A stretch of 64,000 nucleotides of DNA from Candidatus Gastranaerophilales bacterium. GTDB lineage: Bacteria > Cyanobacteriota > Vampirovibrionia > Gastranaerophilales > Gastranaerophilaceae. Location: the NCBI GenBank assembly GCA_944325785.1, contig CALVBN010000003.1, positions 124,001 to 188,000 of the forward strand. Reading direction: 5' to 3'. Both the position numbers and the translations under genes were made by a program. The notes beneath the pieces were generated by a model. It worked only from the letters and a program-made list of their open reading frames with translations. It had not been told where the DNA came from and searched no databases. This document shows positions 51,560 through 60,797 of the stretch, in pieces (position 1 is the first letter of the stretch; each line of letters begins with the position of its first letter).

Positions 51560-53200
51560 ATGACTGATACCCCGTTAATTACATTGGAAAATGACGCGGC
51601 TGTTCTATTGGAAGAGGCAAGAGCAGCTCATGAAAAATATTTAATTAAACAGCAGGATGCTGATCTTGAAAAGGCGATAGAATATTATATTGATGCGATA
51701 AAAGTTAATCCGTCAATATCAGAATCGTACTACAGACTGGCTAGCCTTCTTCTAATTAAGGGACAGATTTCTGTTGAAGGAGCTTTAGAACAGTGCCAGA
51801 CTGCGATAAGTCTTGAACCTTCTAATGTCAATGCGCATATTTATTCGGGCTATTTTCAGTGTCTGAAGGAAAATTATGAAGAGGCAGAAAAAGAATTTCG
51901 TCTTGCGGTTGCAAATGCGGGGAAAAATTCTGCAAGACCAAGACTTTTTTTGTCCAAGGTTTTGTTTACTAGAATTAAAAACCAAAATTCATCCATCAAA
52001 GATGTGATGAGCTTTTTATACTACTTTTTATCCGGGAGCATGATGATTATGTGGGATTGCCCTTCTTTAAAAATGTTCTGCAAATTTTTGGCAAATGATT
52101 TTTCAGTGTTTTCATATAAAACGCTCGGCGAAACTTTTGAAAAAATGAAGCTTTTTCCCTCTGCGCTAGAAGCCTACTCAAAAGGACTTGAAAAAACTTC
52201 GCAGGGTAACTTGTTTTATCAAAAAATGGGTGACTTGTCGCTTGAGTGTAATGAAATCGATGCAAGCATGGAGTGCTTTAGAAAAGCGCATGAGCTTGAT
52301 CCTTCTGACAGAGAAGTTTTGATAAAGCTTGCAACAATAAGCCAGACTTATTATCCGGAAAATGTTGATGAAACAATTGATTATTATAATTCACTTCTGG
52401 AATTTGGAATTGATTTAGATAAAATTTATTATGAATTAGGTCATTTATATTTAAATAAATCTGATAAAATCCATGCCGTAACAGCATTTAAGCTTGCATG
52501 GGAATTAGACCCTGAAAATCCATACTATAACAATTCACTGGCTTATGCTTACATTAAAGCAGAGCTTTATGACGATGCTATTGAATATTACCAGAAAGCA
52601 ATAAAATTGAATCCGGATGCACAATGGACATCAATAGTATGCCACGCTCTCGGCGCAATCTATGCTGAGATAAAAAACAACTATGATGCCGCTGAAGCAA
52701 CATTCAATGCTGGAATGGTTCTTGATCCCAATAATGTTGATATTCAGTTGTCTTTGGGAGATTTATACATGACGCAGGGTGATTTGGATAAAGCGATTAA
52801 GACATATTGCGACGCCATAGCAGTTGAGCCGGAAAATTATTTGATTTACGCTAAAACAGGTCTTGCTCTATGGGAAAAAGACTATCTGGAAGAATCAATC
52901 GTTGCTTTTCATAAGTCTATAGAACTTAATCCTAATTTTGAAATTGCACAGAACAATTTAGGTGTCGTATATCTTGACGGTCTCGGCGACCCGAAAGAAT
53001 CTGTTGAATATTTTAAAAACGCAATTAATATAAATCCTAACTATACGCTGGCATATTTCAACCTTGCACGAGCTTATCAAGCGATTGGAGATAAAGCTCT
53101 TGCTGCAGAATATTACCAGATGACAATGGATTTAAATAAAATTACGGATGAACTATCTGAAAAAGATATCAGACAAAGACTTTACGGCTTATTCGAGTAG
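51560..53200 (+). CDS. TPR-repeat protein, 546 aa
   Basis: Tandem tetratricopeptide repeats fill the protein (LEKAIEYYIDAIKVNPSISE, LFYQKMGDLSLECNEIDASM, AQNNLGVVYLDGLGDPKESV, LAYFNLARAYQAIGDKALAA). No catalytic domain, signal peptide or membrane segment is visible. Canonical NPxx and DPxN turns between repeats suggest a long superhelical scaffold in the cytoplasm; the partner is unknown. CGGAGAG stands before the ATG. Its TAG directly abuts the stop of convergent tlyA (TAGCTA). Confidence 0.88.
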   Translation: MTDTPLITLENDAAVLLEEARAAHEKYLIKQQDADLEKAIEYYIDAIKVNPSISESYYRLASLLLIKGQISVEGALEQCQTAISLEPSNVNAHIYSGYFQCLKENYEEAEKEFRLAVANAGKNSARPRLFLSKVLFTRIKNQNSSIKDVMSFLYYFLSGSMMIMWDCPSLKMFCKFLANDFSVFSYKTLGETFEKMKLFPSALEAYSKGLEKTSQGNLFYQKMGDLSLECNEIDASMECFRKAHELDPSDREVLIKLATISQTYYPENVDETIDYYNSLLEFGIDLDKIYYELGHLYLNKSDKIHAVTAFKLAWELDPENPYYNNSLAYAYIKAELYDDAIEYYQKAIKLNPDAQWTSIVCHALGAIYAEIKNNYDAAEATFNAGMVLDPNNVDIQLSLGDLYMTQGDLDKAIKTYCDAIAVEPENYLIYAKTGLALWEKDYLEESIVAFHKSIELNPNFEIAQNNLGVVYLDGLGDPKESVEYFKNAININPNYTLAYFNLARAYQAIGDKALAAEYYQMTMDLNKITDELSEKDIRQRLYGLFE

Positions 53201-54010
53201 CTATAAGTTTTGATGGGCTGAATTTACAACATCTTCAACAGTTACTTCCGCTGGGTTCTCTTTGTCTGTCGAAAACCAGACTAAATATTCAATATTTCCG
53301 GCAGGCCCCTTAATAGAGGAATATGTAAGCCCTTTAACTGTATATTCTAATTCGGAAATACAGCTTAAGACGTTTTCTATAACCATTTTATGCGTATTTT
53401 TATCTCTGACGACACCGCCCTTTTCAACCAAATCTTTGCCGGCTTCAAACTGCGGTTTTATTAAGCATATCATTTCATGAAAATCCGGATTCATAAGCGT
53501 CTTTAAGTTTGGCAGAACTTTTTCCAGAGATATAAAAGACAAGTCAGACACAAGCAAATCCGCAACGGGCTCATTTTCAGAATAAATATCCTCAAATGAA
53601 CAAATCTTTAAATTTGTTTTTTCTATAACTTTAACCTGTGCGCTGTTTCTAAGCTTCCAGTCTAACTGTCCGTATCCGACATCAACTGCATAAACAAATT
53701 TGGCGCCGTTTTGGAGCAGGCAGTCAGTAAAGCCTCCGGTAGAAGCGCCTGCATCAAAGCATATCCTGTCTTTAACAGAAACGTCAAAACTTTCCAGAGC
53801 TTTTTTGAGTTTAAACCCGCCTCTTGAAACATAAGGCATTGATTTTATTTTAAAATCATACTCTTTAGACGGGTCAATTTGAAAACCGGCTTTTGTAATA
53901 ACTTCTGTTCCTATCATTACATTCCCCGCGAGAATTGAAGCGGAAGCCTTGCTCTTTGTTTCAAAATACCCTAAATCAACAAGAATTTTATCTAAGCGTT
54001 CTTTTTTCAA
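53201..54010 (-). CDS. tlyA: TlyA-family rRNA 2'-O-methyltransferase
   Basis: TlyA methylates cytidines of 16S and 23S rRNA with SAM. The 269-aa protein has an N-terminal S4 RNA-binding domain (RLDKILVDLGYFETKSKASA), then a Rossmann methyltransferase with CFDAGASTGGFTDCLLQNGA, VDVGYGQLDWKLR, LLVSDLSFISLEKVLP and CLIKPQFEAGK. These are the diagnostic TlyA/hemolysin-A blocks. Its start overlaps the tatD stop by 4 bp, so it belongs to the pfkB-type kinase/nuclease/tatD/tlyA unit. Confidence 0.95.
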   Translation of the reverse strand: MKKERLDKILVDLGYFETKSKASASILAGNVMIGTEVITKAGFQIDPSKEYDFKIKSMPYVSRGGFKLKKALESFDVSVKDRICFDAGASTGGFTDCLLQNGAKFVYAVDVGYGQLDWKLRNSAQVKVIEKTNLKICSFEDIYSENEPVADLLVSDLSFISLEKVLPNLKTLMNPDFHEMICLIKPQFEAGKDLVEKGGVVRDKNTHKMVIENVLSCISELEYTVKGLTYSSIKGPAGNIEYLVWFSTDKENPAEVTVEDVVNSAHQNL

Positions 54011-54768
54011 ATCCCGAATAACCTTTCTGCATTGTTTGTTGTAATATCAATTATTTCTTCAATAGGCATCTTTCTTAATTTTGCGACTTCTTCCGCAACA
54101 AATCTTACGTATGCAGGCTGATTAGGCTTGCCTCTGTATGGCACCGGCGTCAGATAAGGAGAATCCGTTTCCAGCATCAGTTTATCTAGCGGAACTTCTT
54201 TTGCCACATCCTTCATTTTTACTGCATTTTTGAATGTTACAACACCGCCGATTGCAATATACCAGCCCTCTTTTACGCACTCTTTCATAAACTCAACACT
54301 TCCGGAAAAACAATGCAATAATACACCTTTTTCCGCCCCTGTTTCTTTGAGAATATCATATGTGTCTTTATGAGCTTCCCTGTCATGCACAACAACGGGA
54401 AGGTTGAGTTTATTAGCGAGCTTAATCTGCTTTATAAAAACTTCCTGCTGTAATTCTTTGAAACTCTTATCCCAATAATAATCCAAGCCAATCTCGCCTA
54501 TAGCTACCACTTTTTTATAATTTTCAGCAAGTTCTATAAAATGTTTTTCTAATTCATCATTATAACTTTTTGCCTCAGAAGGATAAATCCCGAGCATTGC
54601 ATATATATTCTCATTATTATTCGCAATCTCAAGAATTTTATCTATGGTTCCGGCTTCAACAGATGGTATAACAGCCTTTTTAACGCCATAATTCTCCATC
54701 TCAGCCAGAGTATCAGACTCCTCAAGCATATCAATATGTGCATGTGTATCAATCAAGTAATCTTTCAT
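54007..54768 (-). CDS. tatD: TatD-family metal-dependent DNase
   Basis: TatD enzymes are TIM-barrel exonucleases acting on single-stranded or damaged DNA. From ATG 54768 the product is 253 aa, with DTHAHID (first metal ligands), AIGEIGLDYYWD, VHDREAH, LLHCFSGS and ETDSPYLTP, all family motifs. The frame extends to 54813, but those 15 residues overlap the upstream gene's stop and are not conserved. TATAAT lies exactly six bases before ATG 54768 with no Shine-Dalgarno, so an internal leaderless promoter inside the unit is likely. Confidence 0.95.
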   Translation of the reverse strand: MKDYLIDTHAHIDMLEESDTLAEMENYGVKKAVIPSVEAGTIDKILEIANNNENIYAMLGIYPSEAKSYNDELEKHFIELAENYKKVVAIGEIGLDYYWDKSFKELQQEVFIKQIKLANKLNLPVVVHDREAHKDTYDILKETGAEKGVLLHCFSGSVEFMKECVKEGWYIAIGGVVTFKNAVKMKDVAKEVPLDKLMLETDSPYLTPVPYRGKPNQPAYVRFVAEEVAKLRKMPIEEIIDITTNNAERLFGI

Positions 54769-54774
54769 AGCAAA

Positions 54775-54782
54775 ATTATACC
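54775..54782 (-). promoter_or_regulatory. -10 box of leaderless tatD transcript
   Basis: On the minus strand TGG-TATAAT, six bases, ATG 54768. The TGG resembles an extended -10. Confidence 0.55.
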
Positions 54783-54785
54783 ACG

Positions 54786-55409
54786 CTAATAGCATATTAA
54801 AGAGTATTCGCAATTACAGTTCTGCTTCTTTGGCGGAATCTCTTCAGAGCAGATTTTTTCTGCGGTTTCTAAGAGACGTTTTCTGTAAGTTTCTTCAAGT
54901 TCAAGCGTAAGCTCTATCTTCAGTTCATCCTTGTTTTTTAAATCAAGATATACAAAAGTAACCTCATCCGTCTTGAAAAAATGCTTCACAGCAAGAAGAT
55001 AAATAATGGTCTGAAAATCATACTTAGCATTTTTAGGAGCAGAACCTGTTTTATAATCCAGAATATAATACCTGCCGTTATCTTTTACCAGAGCATCAAG
55101 CCGTCCGCCGAAGAAATACTCCCCGATTTTAACGGCAAGATTATATTCCGTATTAATAACTTCGTATCCTAAATACTTGAGTCCTTTTAAATATTCCCAT
55201 ACAGCCTTTTCTTTTGGAGTTAAAGCAAGCTCCATTTCCGTAATATTTTCTTTGCGCAGATAATATGAAGCAAGAGCATGAATATTTTTACCGAATTCAA
55301 AAATATCATCATTGACCGGCATAGAAATCTTCTTTACATATTTGTAATAGAACTTTCTGGGACAGAGTTCATACGTCTTAAGCATATTTGGCGAAAATTG
55401 CAAAAACAT
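54786..55409 (-). CDS. RecB-type PD-(D/E)XK nuclease domain protein
   Basis: The 207-aa stand-alone domain begins FSPNMLKTYELCPRKFYYKY, the PDDEXK_1 (AddB/Cas4-like) opening, and has FGGRLDALV and YYILDYKTG supplying the Asp and DxK catalytic residues. A Cys-rich end (NCNCEYSLICY) together with the N-terminal Cys could bind an iron-sulfur cluster. No helicase or CRISPR gene is nearby, so it is an orphan nuclease of unknown role. It starts 2-3 nt after the stop of the kinase gene, implying coupling. Confidence 0.85.
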   Translation of the reverse strand: MFLQFSPNMLKTYELCPRKFYYKYVKKISMPVNDDIFEFGKNIHALASYYLRKENITEMELALTPKEKAVWEYLKGLKYLGYEVINTEYNLAVKIGEYFFGGRLDALVKDNGRYYILDYKTGSAPKNAKYDFQTIIYLLAVKHFFKTDEVTFVYLDLKNKDELKIELTLELEETYRKRLLETAEKICSEEIPPKKQNCNCEYSLICY

Positions 55410-55411
55410 TT

Positions 55412-56455
55412 TTACCCTTCAAGATAAGTATAATCCGGATTATTTTTTAGCTTTTCTTCAATTTCTTCGAATGTTGCAAGCCCTTCTGTAGCACCAAACT
55501 CGGAAACAACACAAGAAGAGTTTACTGATGCATACATTAAAGACAATCCGATATTAAGTCTTGTTTTGCCTAGTGCAGCACAGAATGTTGAAGCAAAAGC
55601 ATCGCCGGCACCGAGAGTTGATACAACATTTGATGGGAATACCGGACAGTAGTAAAATTTATGTCCATCATAGGCGTATGCTCCTTTATTACCATCAGTG
55701 ATGACAATAATCTGGTAATCTTTAACTTTAAGTTTTGTAAGCATCTTTTTTATATCTTCGTGTATAAGTTCATGTGAGAATTTTTCTGTTTTTGTGTCGG
55801 GTCTTACATCAATACCTGTTGCCATAATAGCTTCTTCTTTGTTCATAACAACAATATGTGCAGAGCCCAGCATAGTCTTTAAATGTTCATATCCTCTTTT
55901 AAGGCTGGTAGTACCTGCATTGAAACATATTTTGGTGCCATGTTTACTTGCATATTTTACAATAGGTTCAAGGACCTTGTTTGATTCTCCATTTAAAGGT
56001 GCTACATACATAAAATCTGCTTCTTTAATTGCTTCAAAATTAATTTCTTCTTCTTTTATTTCAGCATTTGCACCTCTGTGGGCAAGTACGGTTCTATCTC
56101 CTTGAAAACTTACAAGTATTATTGAAAAACCGGTAGAAGTTTCTTTTTTTTGTATTATATTATTAAGGTTAATATTTTTATTTTTAAAAGAGGCTAGGAT
56201 TCCCTCTGAATAAATATCTTCCCCAATTTTAAATATAGCAGAGGTCTCAAAACCAAGGTTAGCAAAATTGCAGGCAGTATTAATTCCGCCGCCGCCGACA
56301 TTAGAAGAGAATGTTGTGATATCGATTTTTGAACCATACGGGTAACTCATAAAATCTGAATTTTTTGATTTTGAACATACAGAAACAATATTCGCCTCAT
56401 CGCATTCTACAAAAACATCCATAGTAGCACTGCCAATTGTTATAATCTTTGTCAT
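55412..56455 (-). CDS. PfkB-family carbohydrate/nucleoside kinase
   Basis: The ribokinase-like enzyme of 347 aa shows GGGGINTACNFANLG near the N-terminus (substrate site) and STLGAGDAFASTF near residue 290 (anion hole and catalytic Asp). MTKIITIGSATMDVFVECD is a standard opening. The substrate, a sugar or nucleoside, cannot be told. ATG 56455 with GGAGG 5 nt upstream is chosen over GTG 56461, which lies inside that spacing. It is the first gene of the unit running to tlyA. Confidence 0.92.
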   Translation of the reverse strand: MTKIITIGSATMDVFVECDEANIVSVCSKSKNSDFMSYPYGSKIDITTFSSNVGGGGINTACNFANLGFETSAIFKIGEDIYSEGILASFKNKNINLNNIIQKKETSTGFSIILVSFQGDRTVLAHRGANAEIKEEEINFEAIKEADFMYVAPLNGESNKVLEPIVKYASKHGTKICFNAGTTSLKRGYEHLKTMLGSAHIVVMNKEEAIMATGIDVRPDTKTEKFSHELIHEDIKKMLTKLKVKDYQIIVITDGNKGAYAYDGHKFYYCPVFPSNVVSTLGAGDAFASTFCAALGKTRLNIGLSLMYASVNSSCVVSEFGATEGLATFEEIEEKLKNNPDYTYLEG

Positions 56456-56556
56456 ATACACCTCCGCTATTTATTTGATTTATTATATTTATATAATAGC
56501 AAAAAAAATATTTATAAGTTTTAGTATATAAGGTTTATAAAAATAGGAGAAAAATT

Positions 56557-56955
56557 ATGGATTTAGCTATTGGCAGTAATACAGCTTTTAACGGTAAAAA
56601 AGAAGTCATGTACGGACTTAAAAACATGGCTAAAGCTGCAAAGGAAGCAGAAACAAAAAGGAGCTTGAGTTATGGGCCGCACCCGATTGATACTTCGTAT
56701 GACGTAATGGAAAATACTGCTAAGATGAAAGCTTATGCAGACATGGCTGTCTATGACGAAGCTTTTGAAGCTACCATAAAAGAAATGCCGAAAAATAACG
56801 GCTTAAAGAATCTGCTAGCTAAAGTTCAGCTTCAATATAGCGCAGCAGAACCTTTTCAATTGTTCAAAGATACAATCATGCAAACATTGAGAAAACAACA
56901 TAAAAAGCCGGATAAAGACACGCTTAACGACTTCTTCAAAAAAATAAGTATGTAA
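56557..56955 (+). CDS. Small hypothetical with AFNGK motif
   Basis: The 132-aa protein is basic and helical, with no signal peptide. The N-terminus NTAFNGKKEVMYGLKNMAKA resembles the SFKG-type motif of two other proteins in the window. The rest has no recognised family. AGGAG precedes the ATG. It stands alone between the divergent kinase unit and flagellin. Confidence 0.65.
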   Translation: MDLAIGSNTAFNGKKEVMYGLKNMAKAAKEAETKRSLSYGPHPIDTSYDVMENTAKMKAYADMAVYDEAFEATIKEMPKNNGLKNLLAKVQLQYSAAEPFQLFKDTIMQTLRKQHKKPDKDTLNDFFKKISM

Positions 56956-57006
56956 ATATTTGTAAATAATTGTAAGATATATAGTGTAATTTTTATTTAG
57001 TTATTC

Positions 57007-57067
57007 TATAATATTTGTATACAGGGGTATGTGATTTATATATAAAAAAGAAAAGAGAGTCCCCTGT
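57007..57067 (+). promoter_or_regulatory. Flagellin -10 box and leader hairpin
   Basis: TATAAT at 57007-57012 has no good -35 and no sigma28 match. The leader contains ACAGGGG (57021-57027) pairing with CCCCTGT (57061-57067), and two TTAGGGAAT copies follow before the start. Confidence 0.4.
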
Positions 57068-57122
57068 GTGTAGATTAGGGAATATAGAGTGCGGATGCGC
57101 TCGGGGTCGGAAAGGTTAGGGA

Positions 57123-57968
57123 ATGGCTCTTACAATTAATACAAATTTATCTTCTTTGATTGTTCAAAGTAACTTAAATTCTGCAACAACCATGTTGAAT
57201 CAGTCTATTGAAAGAATGACAACAGGGTATAAAATTAATCATGCAAAAGACGATGCTGCGGGATATTCAATTGCTGCAAATTGGCAGACACAACTTGGTT
57301 CATTGGATGTAGCATCACAAAATACTTCTATGGGTATAGACTTATTAACAACTGCAGAAGAAAACTATGCACTGATAACAAGCCATTTACAGCGTGTTCG
57401 TGATTTGACAGAGCAGGCCGCAAACGGAACTTATGGACAAGAATCACTAGATGCAATCGAAGCTGAAATAACAGCTCGTCTAGAAGAAATTGACAGAATT
57501 TCTGCAAATGCAGAATATAATGGTATAGATTTAATGTCAGATGCTACCGGTGCAATAACACTGCAGGTAGGTCTTTATGGTGAAGCTGATAGCCAGATAG
57601 AGCTGGCAGATACTCTGTTTGATAATGCTAATGTACAAGCTCTATTAGGTGATACCGCTGCAAATGTAGCATCTGATTGTGCGTCTGCAGATACAGCCGC
57701 AGATCAATTAACTGAGATAGATACCGCAATATCAACGATTTCTGATAGAGTAACAGCTATCGGTGCGGCTCAAAACCGGTTAGAATCAGCATCTACTGCT
57801 ATAGATGTGCAGGTGGAAAACTTGACTTCTTCTTTATCTACTATCCGTGACGCGGATATTGCAGAAGAGTCTTCAAGCTATATACAGGCGCAGATACTAC
57901 AGCAGGCTGCAGCAACTTTGCTTGCAACTGCTAACCAAACTCCAAGTATAGCGCTGAACTTAGTTTAA
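57123..57968 (+). CDS. fliC: Flagellin
   Basis: Filament subunit of 281 aa. The N-terminal D0/D1 (MALTINTNLSSLIVQSNLNS, TTGYKINHAKDDAAGYSIA) and C-terminal D1/D0 (SSYIQAQILQQAAATLLATA, ending PSIALNLV) are complete. The middle is only about 60 residues, so this is a short flagellin without D2/D3 domains. LQRVRDLTEQAANGT at residues 89-103 matches the site that TLR5 binds in Salmonella flagellin (QRVRELAVQ). GGAAAGG stands 8 nt before the ATG. It is monocistronic with its own terminator. Confidence 0.97.
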   Translation: MALTINTNLSSLIVQSNLNSATTMLNQSIERMTTGYKINHAKDDAAGYSIAANWQTQLGSLDVASQNTSMGIDLLTTAEENYALITSHLQRVRDLTEQAANGTYGQESLDAIEAEITARLEEIDRISANAEYNGIDLMSDATGAITLQVGLYGEADSQIELADTLFDNANVQALLGDTAANVASDCASADTAADQLTEIDTAISTISDRVTAIGAAQNRLESASTAIDVQVENLTSSLSTIRDADIAEESSSYIQAQILQQAAATLLATANQTPSIALNLV

Positions 57969-58007
57969 TAATTAATTTGTTGTTGATTGGGATATGTACT
58001 TATATAT

Positions 58008-58034
58008 GAGATTGAAGAAATTCAATCTCTTTTT
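58008..58034 (+). terminator. Flagellin terminator
   Basis: GAGATTGAA/TTCAATCTC (58008-58016 with 58021-58029) with a GAAA loop, then TTTTTA. Confidence 0.9.
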
Positions 58035-58127
58035 ATTATGTTTTTAAAAGCATTGTATTATATTGCGTTAAATTTGTTTTTTTGGTAGACTTTAGATTGT
58101 ATATTAGTAAAAGAGGAGTTTTATTTT

Positions 58128-58937
58128 ATGGATTTAATGAAAGGGAAAAAGGGGATAATCTTTGGTGTGTCTAATACGCACGGGATTGCATACGCTATAG
58201 CCCAACAGTTATTTAATGCAGGTGCTGATATTGCTTTTACTTATGCAGGCGAAACAATGGAAAAAAGAGTAAGACCGCTTGCTGAAAGTATGAATGCAAA
58301 GCTTATTATGAATTGCGACGTAACAAAAGAAGACGAAGTTGCAGCTGTATTTAAAGAATGTGAAAGAATATACGGCAAATTAGACTTTGTTGTTCATGCT
58401 GTAGCATTTGCTAACAGAGAAGATTTACAGGGCAGATTTATTGATACGTCAAGAGCCGGATGGGATTTGGCTTTAGGTGTAAGTGCATATTCTTTAATTT
58501 CTTTGTGTAAGCATGCTGAACCGCTCTTGAATGAAGGTGCTTCTGTATTCGCTTTAACATATTTAGGTTCAGAATATGTTGTAGCTAACTACAATGTAAT
58601 GGGTGTAGCAAAGGCTGCATTAGAATCTTCAATGCGTTATTTGGCAGCAGATTTAGGCAAAAAAGGCGTAAGAGTTAACTGTATATCTGCAGGAGCTGTT
58701 AAAACTCTTGCTGCAAGCGGTATCTCAGGCTTTGGTAAAATGCTTAAGGCTGCTGTTGCAAAATCTCCGCTTCAAAGAAATGTCGCACTGGAAGATGTTG
58801 GTAAGGCTGGTTTATACTTGGCATCAGATCTTTCTACCGGTACAACAGGTCAAATTCTATACGTAGATTGCGGCTGTCATGCAGTTTATGCATCTGTAGA
58901 AGAAATGGATTTGATTTCTAAAAGTATTGAAGCTTAG
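58128..58937 (+). CDS. fabI: Enoyl-ACP reductase
   Basis: FabI performs the last reduction of each fatty-acid elongation cycle using NADH. The 269-aa short-chain dehydrogenase has GKKGIIFGVSNTHGIAYAIA (nucleotide loop) and FALTYLGSEYVVANYNVMGV followed by AK, giving the TYLG, NY and K residues of the FabI catalytic set. The end has the family GQILYVDCG. AGGAG precedes the ATG at 9 nt. It is followed by a hairpin and the thioredoxin-like gene. Confidence 0.95.
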   Translation: MDLMKGKKGIIFGVSNTHGIAYAIAQQLFNAGADIAFTYAGETMEKRVRPLAESMNAKLIMNCDVTKEDEVAAVFKECERIYGKLDFVVHAVAFANREDLQGRFIDTSRAGWDLALGVSAYSLISLCKHAEPLLNEGASVFALTYLGSEYVVANYNVMGVAKAALESSMRYLAADLGKKGVRVNCISAGAVKTLAASGISGFGKMLKAAVAKSPLQRNVALEDVGKAGLYLASDLSTGTTGQILYVDCGCHAVYASVEEMDLISKSIEA

Positions 58938-58950
58938 TTAAATTTTATAT

Positions 58951-58984
58951 GCCGGATTTTAACAGTCTTGAAAATCCGGCATTT
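58951..58984 (+). terminator. fabI terminator
   Basis: GCCGGATTTT (58951-58960) pairs with AAAATCCGGC (58971-58980), followed by ATTTTAAT. Confidence 0.65.
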
Positions 58985-59003
58985 TAATATCGGGAGGATT
59001 ATA

Positions 59004-59387
59004 ATGAAAAAAGTTTTGACCTTATTATTTTTGTTGACAATGTTTTTTGCAGGTAAGCAGGCAGTTGGTGCGATGACTTATGATGAAGCAATGAGTCAAA
59101 CAAAACCTTTTGTATTGTTGGTTTATGCTCCTTGGGCAGACAATGTTGATACAGTGATGCAAAGTTTTAATAATATGCAGCAAAAGTACAGCAGTACTTA
59201 TAACTTTGTAGCAATGAATATTGCAACAAAAGATGCCAAAAGTTTTAATAAAAAATATCATATTTATCCAAATCTGCCTTATATACTTTTGTATAAAGAT
59301 AAAGGCAAGATTTCAAGATATTTACAGCAAAATTGTATCTTAGATGATTCTTGTTTTGCTGAAAAACTTGATTTTTTTAGTAATTAA
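59004..59387 (+). CDS. Secreted thioredoxin-fold protein without CxxC
   Basis: The 127-aa protein has a signal peptide (MKKVLTLLFLLTMFFAGKQA) and a thioredoxin-like domain, in which the active-site position reads YAPWADNVD with no cysteine. It keeps a C-terminal pair, C111 and C117, with the same six-residue spacing as C106/C112 of the homologue at 13444. The ATG 59004 with GGGAGG upstream is used; the frame extends to TTG 58968, which would lie in the fabI terminator. Function is unknown and probably non-redox at the normal site. Confidence 0.8.
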   Translation: MKKVLTLLFLLTMFFAGKQAVGAMTYDEAMSQTKPFVLLVYAPWADNVDTVMQSFNNMQQKYSSTYNFVAMNIATKDAKSFNKKYHIYPNLPYILLYKDKGKISRYLQQNCILDDSCFAEKLDFFSN

Positions 59388-59390
59388 GTT

Positions 59391-60749
59391 CTATAACAAA
59401 TCTGTTTTGGTGTAATCAATACCGCCTACAGCGTTATAAAGAGAAATTGTTGCAACTACATTATCAATCGTGGCTGCAATATTTCTTTGTCTTACGAGCA
59501 GGAGTTTTTCATTAGATTTCATTTCATCAAGCTTTGAGGAGTCCCCTGTTGTAAATTGCTTTTGTGCGAGTACATGTTTTTCTGTTTCAATTGAAAAATC
59601 ATCATTAGATTTAATTAGATTTGCTTTTGTGGTTTTTGTTTCTACCAGAGCGTCATTTACTTCCTGTATTGATGTAAGAACAATTTTTTCATAATTTTCA
59701 ATTGCTTTTTGGTATTCATATTTATTTATGCGATAGCGCGCGAGTTTAAGTCCTCCGGTAAAAATATCCCAGCTAGGAGCAATCCCTATATTAGATAAAA
59801 ATGTTTCCGGAGAAAATACCCGGTTCCATCTGTATGCATTGAAGCCTAGATTGCCATATAAAATAAATTTCGGGAGAAATTCTCTTCTTGCAATTTTTAC
59901 ATCTAGTCCGGTCTTTTTTACATAGCTTTCGGAACTTATTAAGTCCGGTCGGTATTGAATTACGGTTGTAGAGAGAGACTCCGGAGTTACAGGACAAGAA
60001 ATTGAATCAAATTGAGAGTGTTCTATTTCTTTATCTGTGTTGAGTCCCAGCAGAACAGTCAATTCATTATTAATAACTTTTCTGGTTTCTGTGATTTTAT
60101 TTAATTCTTGCTCAAACTGAATAAGTATTTGCTTCTCATTTAACAGTTCTTTAATAGAAGCAAGTCCGCAGTTGTATTTTTTTTCTGTCATATTAACAAT
60201 CTCTGTCTGCAGACTGATAATTTCTTTTAGATTTTTTTCAAGTTCGTCTGCTTTAATAAGATTATAGTAATTTGCTGCAAAACTTGAGGTTATGAAAATA
60301 TAAGCTGCTCTTTCCTGCTGGTCAGCAATTTCTTTTTGTTTTTTTGCGCTTTTTCTGTTTAAATAATTCTGCCCCCAAATATCAATTTCATATGATGCGC
60401 TTAGAGGGAGCATGAATTCGTTTTGCGAATATTCCGGAATTATGACTGAGCCGAACTCTGTCTGCGCTCCGCTTAATACTCTTGATAAACTCCCGTTAAA
60501 ACCGACCTGCGGTAATTGGTTTGCGCCTGCAAGCCTGATATTCTCGGAGGCTTGTTTAGACTTTAGAGAAGCTATCTTTAAGTCATGGTTATTATTGTAT
60601 AAAGTCTGAAGGTGGTTAAGCAATATTTCGTCATTATAATTTTTCCACCAATCAAGATTAACATAATCCAGCTTATTGATTTTTTCTTTTGCCTGTACCG
60701 GTATTGCCAGTAATATAAAACAAATTATTAAAATTTTTTTAATTGTCAT
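59391..60749 (-). CDS. TolC/NodT-type outer-membrane efflux channel
   Basis: The 452-aa protein has a signal peptide (KKILIICFILLAIPVQAKEK) and two structural repeats of the outer-membrane efflux protein fold. In the first, ASLKSKQASENIRLAGANQL precedes LPQVGFNGSLSR; the second ends TSIQEVNDALVETKTTKANL. No lipobox Cys is seen, so it is TolC-like rather than a lipoprotein. It should form the outer-membrane exit for the EmrAB-type pump on the other side of the operator. The ATG 60749 with AAGGAT is preferred over the upstream 60806 start. It converges on the thioredoxin-like gene with a gap of 3 nt. Confidence 0.9.
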   Translation of the reverse strand: MTIKKILIICFILLAIPVQAKEKINKLDYVNLDWWKNYNDEILLNHLQTLYNNNHDLKIASLKSKQASENIRLAGANQLPQVGFNGSLSRVLSGAQTEFGSVIIPEYSQNEFMLPLSASYEIDIWGQNYLNRKSAKKQKEIADQQERAAYIFITSSFAANYYNLIKADELEKNLKEIISLQTEIVNMTEKKYNCGLASIKELLNEKQILIQFEQELNKITETRKVINNELTVLLGLNTDKEIEHSQFDSISCPVTPESLSTTVIQYRPDLISSESYVKKTGLDVKIARREFLPKFILYGNLGFNAYRWNRVFSPETFLSNIGIAPSWDIFTGGLKLARYRINKYEYQKAIENYEKIVLTSIQEVNDALVETKTTKANLIKSNDDFSIETEKHVLAQKQFTTGDSSKLDEMKSNEKLLLVRQRNIAATIDNVVATISLYNAVGGIDYTKTDLL

Positions 60750-60766
60750 CTTTACACTTATCCTTC

Positions 60767-60788
60767 TTGTGTTATTATAATAACACAA
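60767..60788. promoter_or_regulatory. MarR operator with overlapping divergent promoters
   Basis: A perfect 22-bp palindrome has half-sites TTGTGTT and AACACAA separated by eight bases. It contains TATAAT on both strands (60776-60781 plus; 60779-60774 minus). It lies between the channel gene and marR, so one repressor could control both directions. Confidence 0.8.
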
Positions 60789-60797
60789 AGGAATTTT

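Noticed and set aside
56956..57122. Sigma28 promoter for flagellin
   Set aside because: Neither TAAAG nor GCCG with the right spacing is present; only a TATAAT is found.
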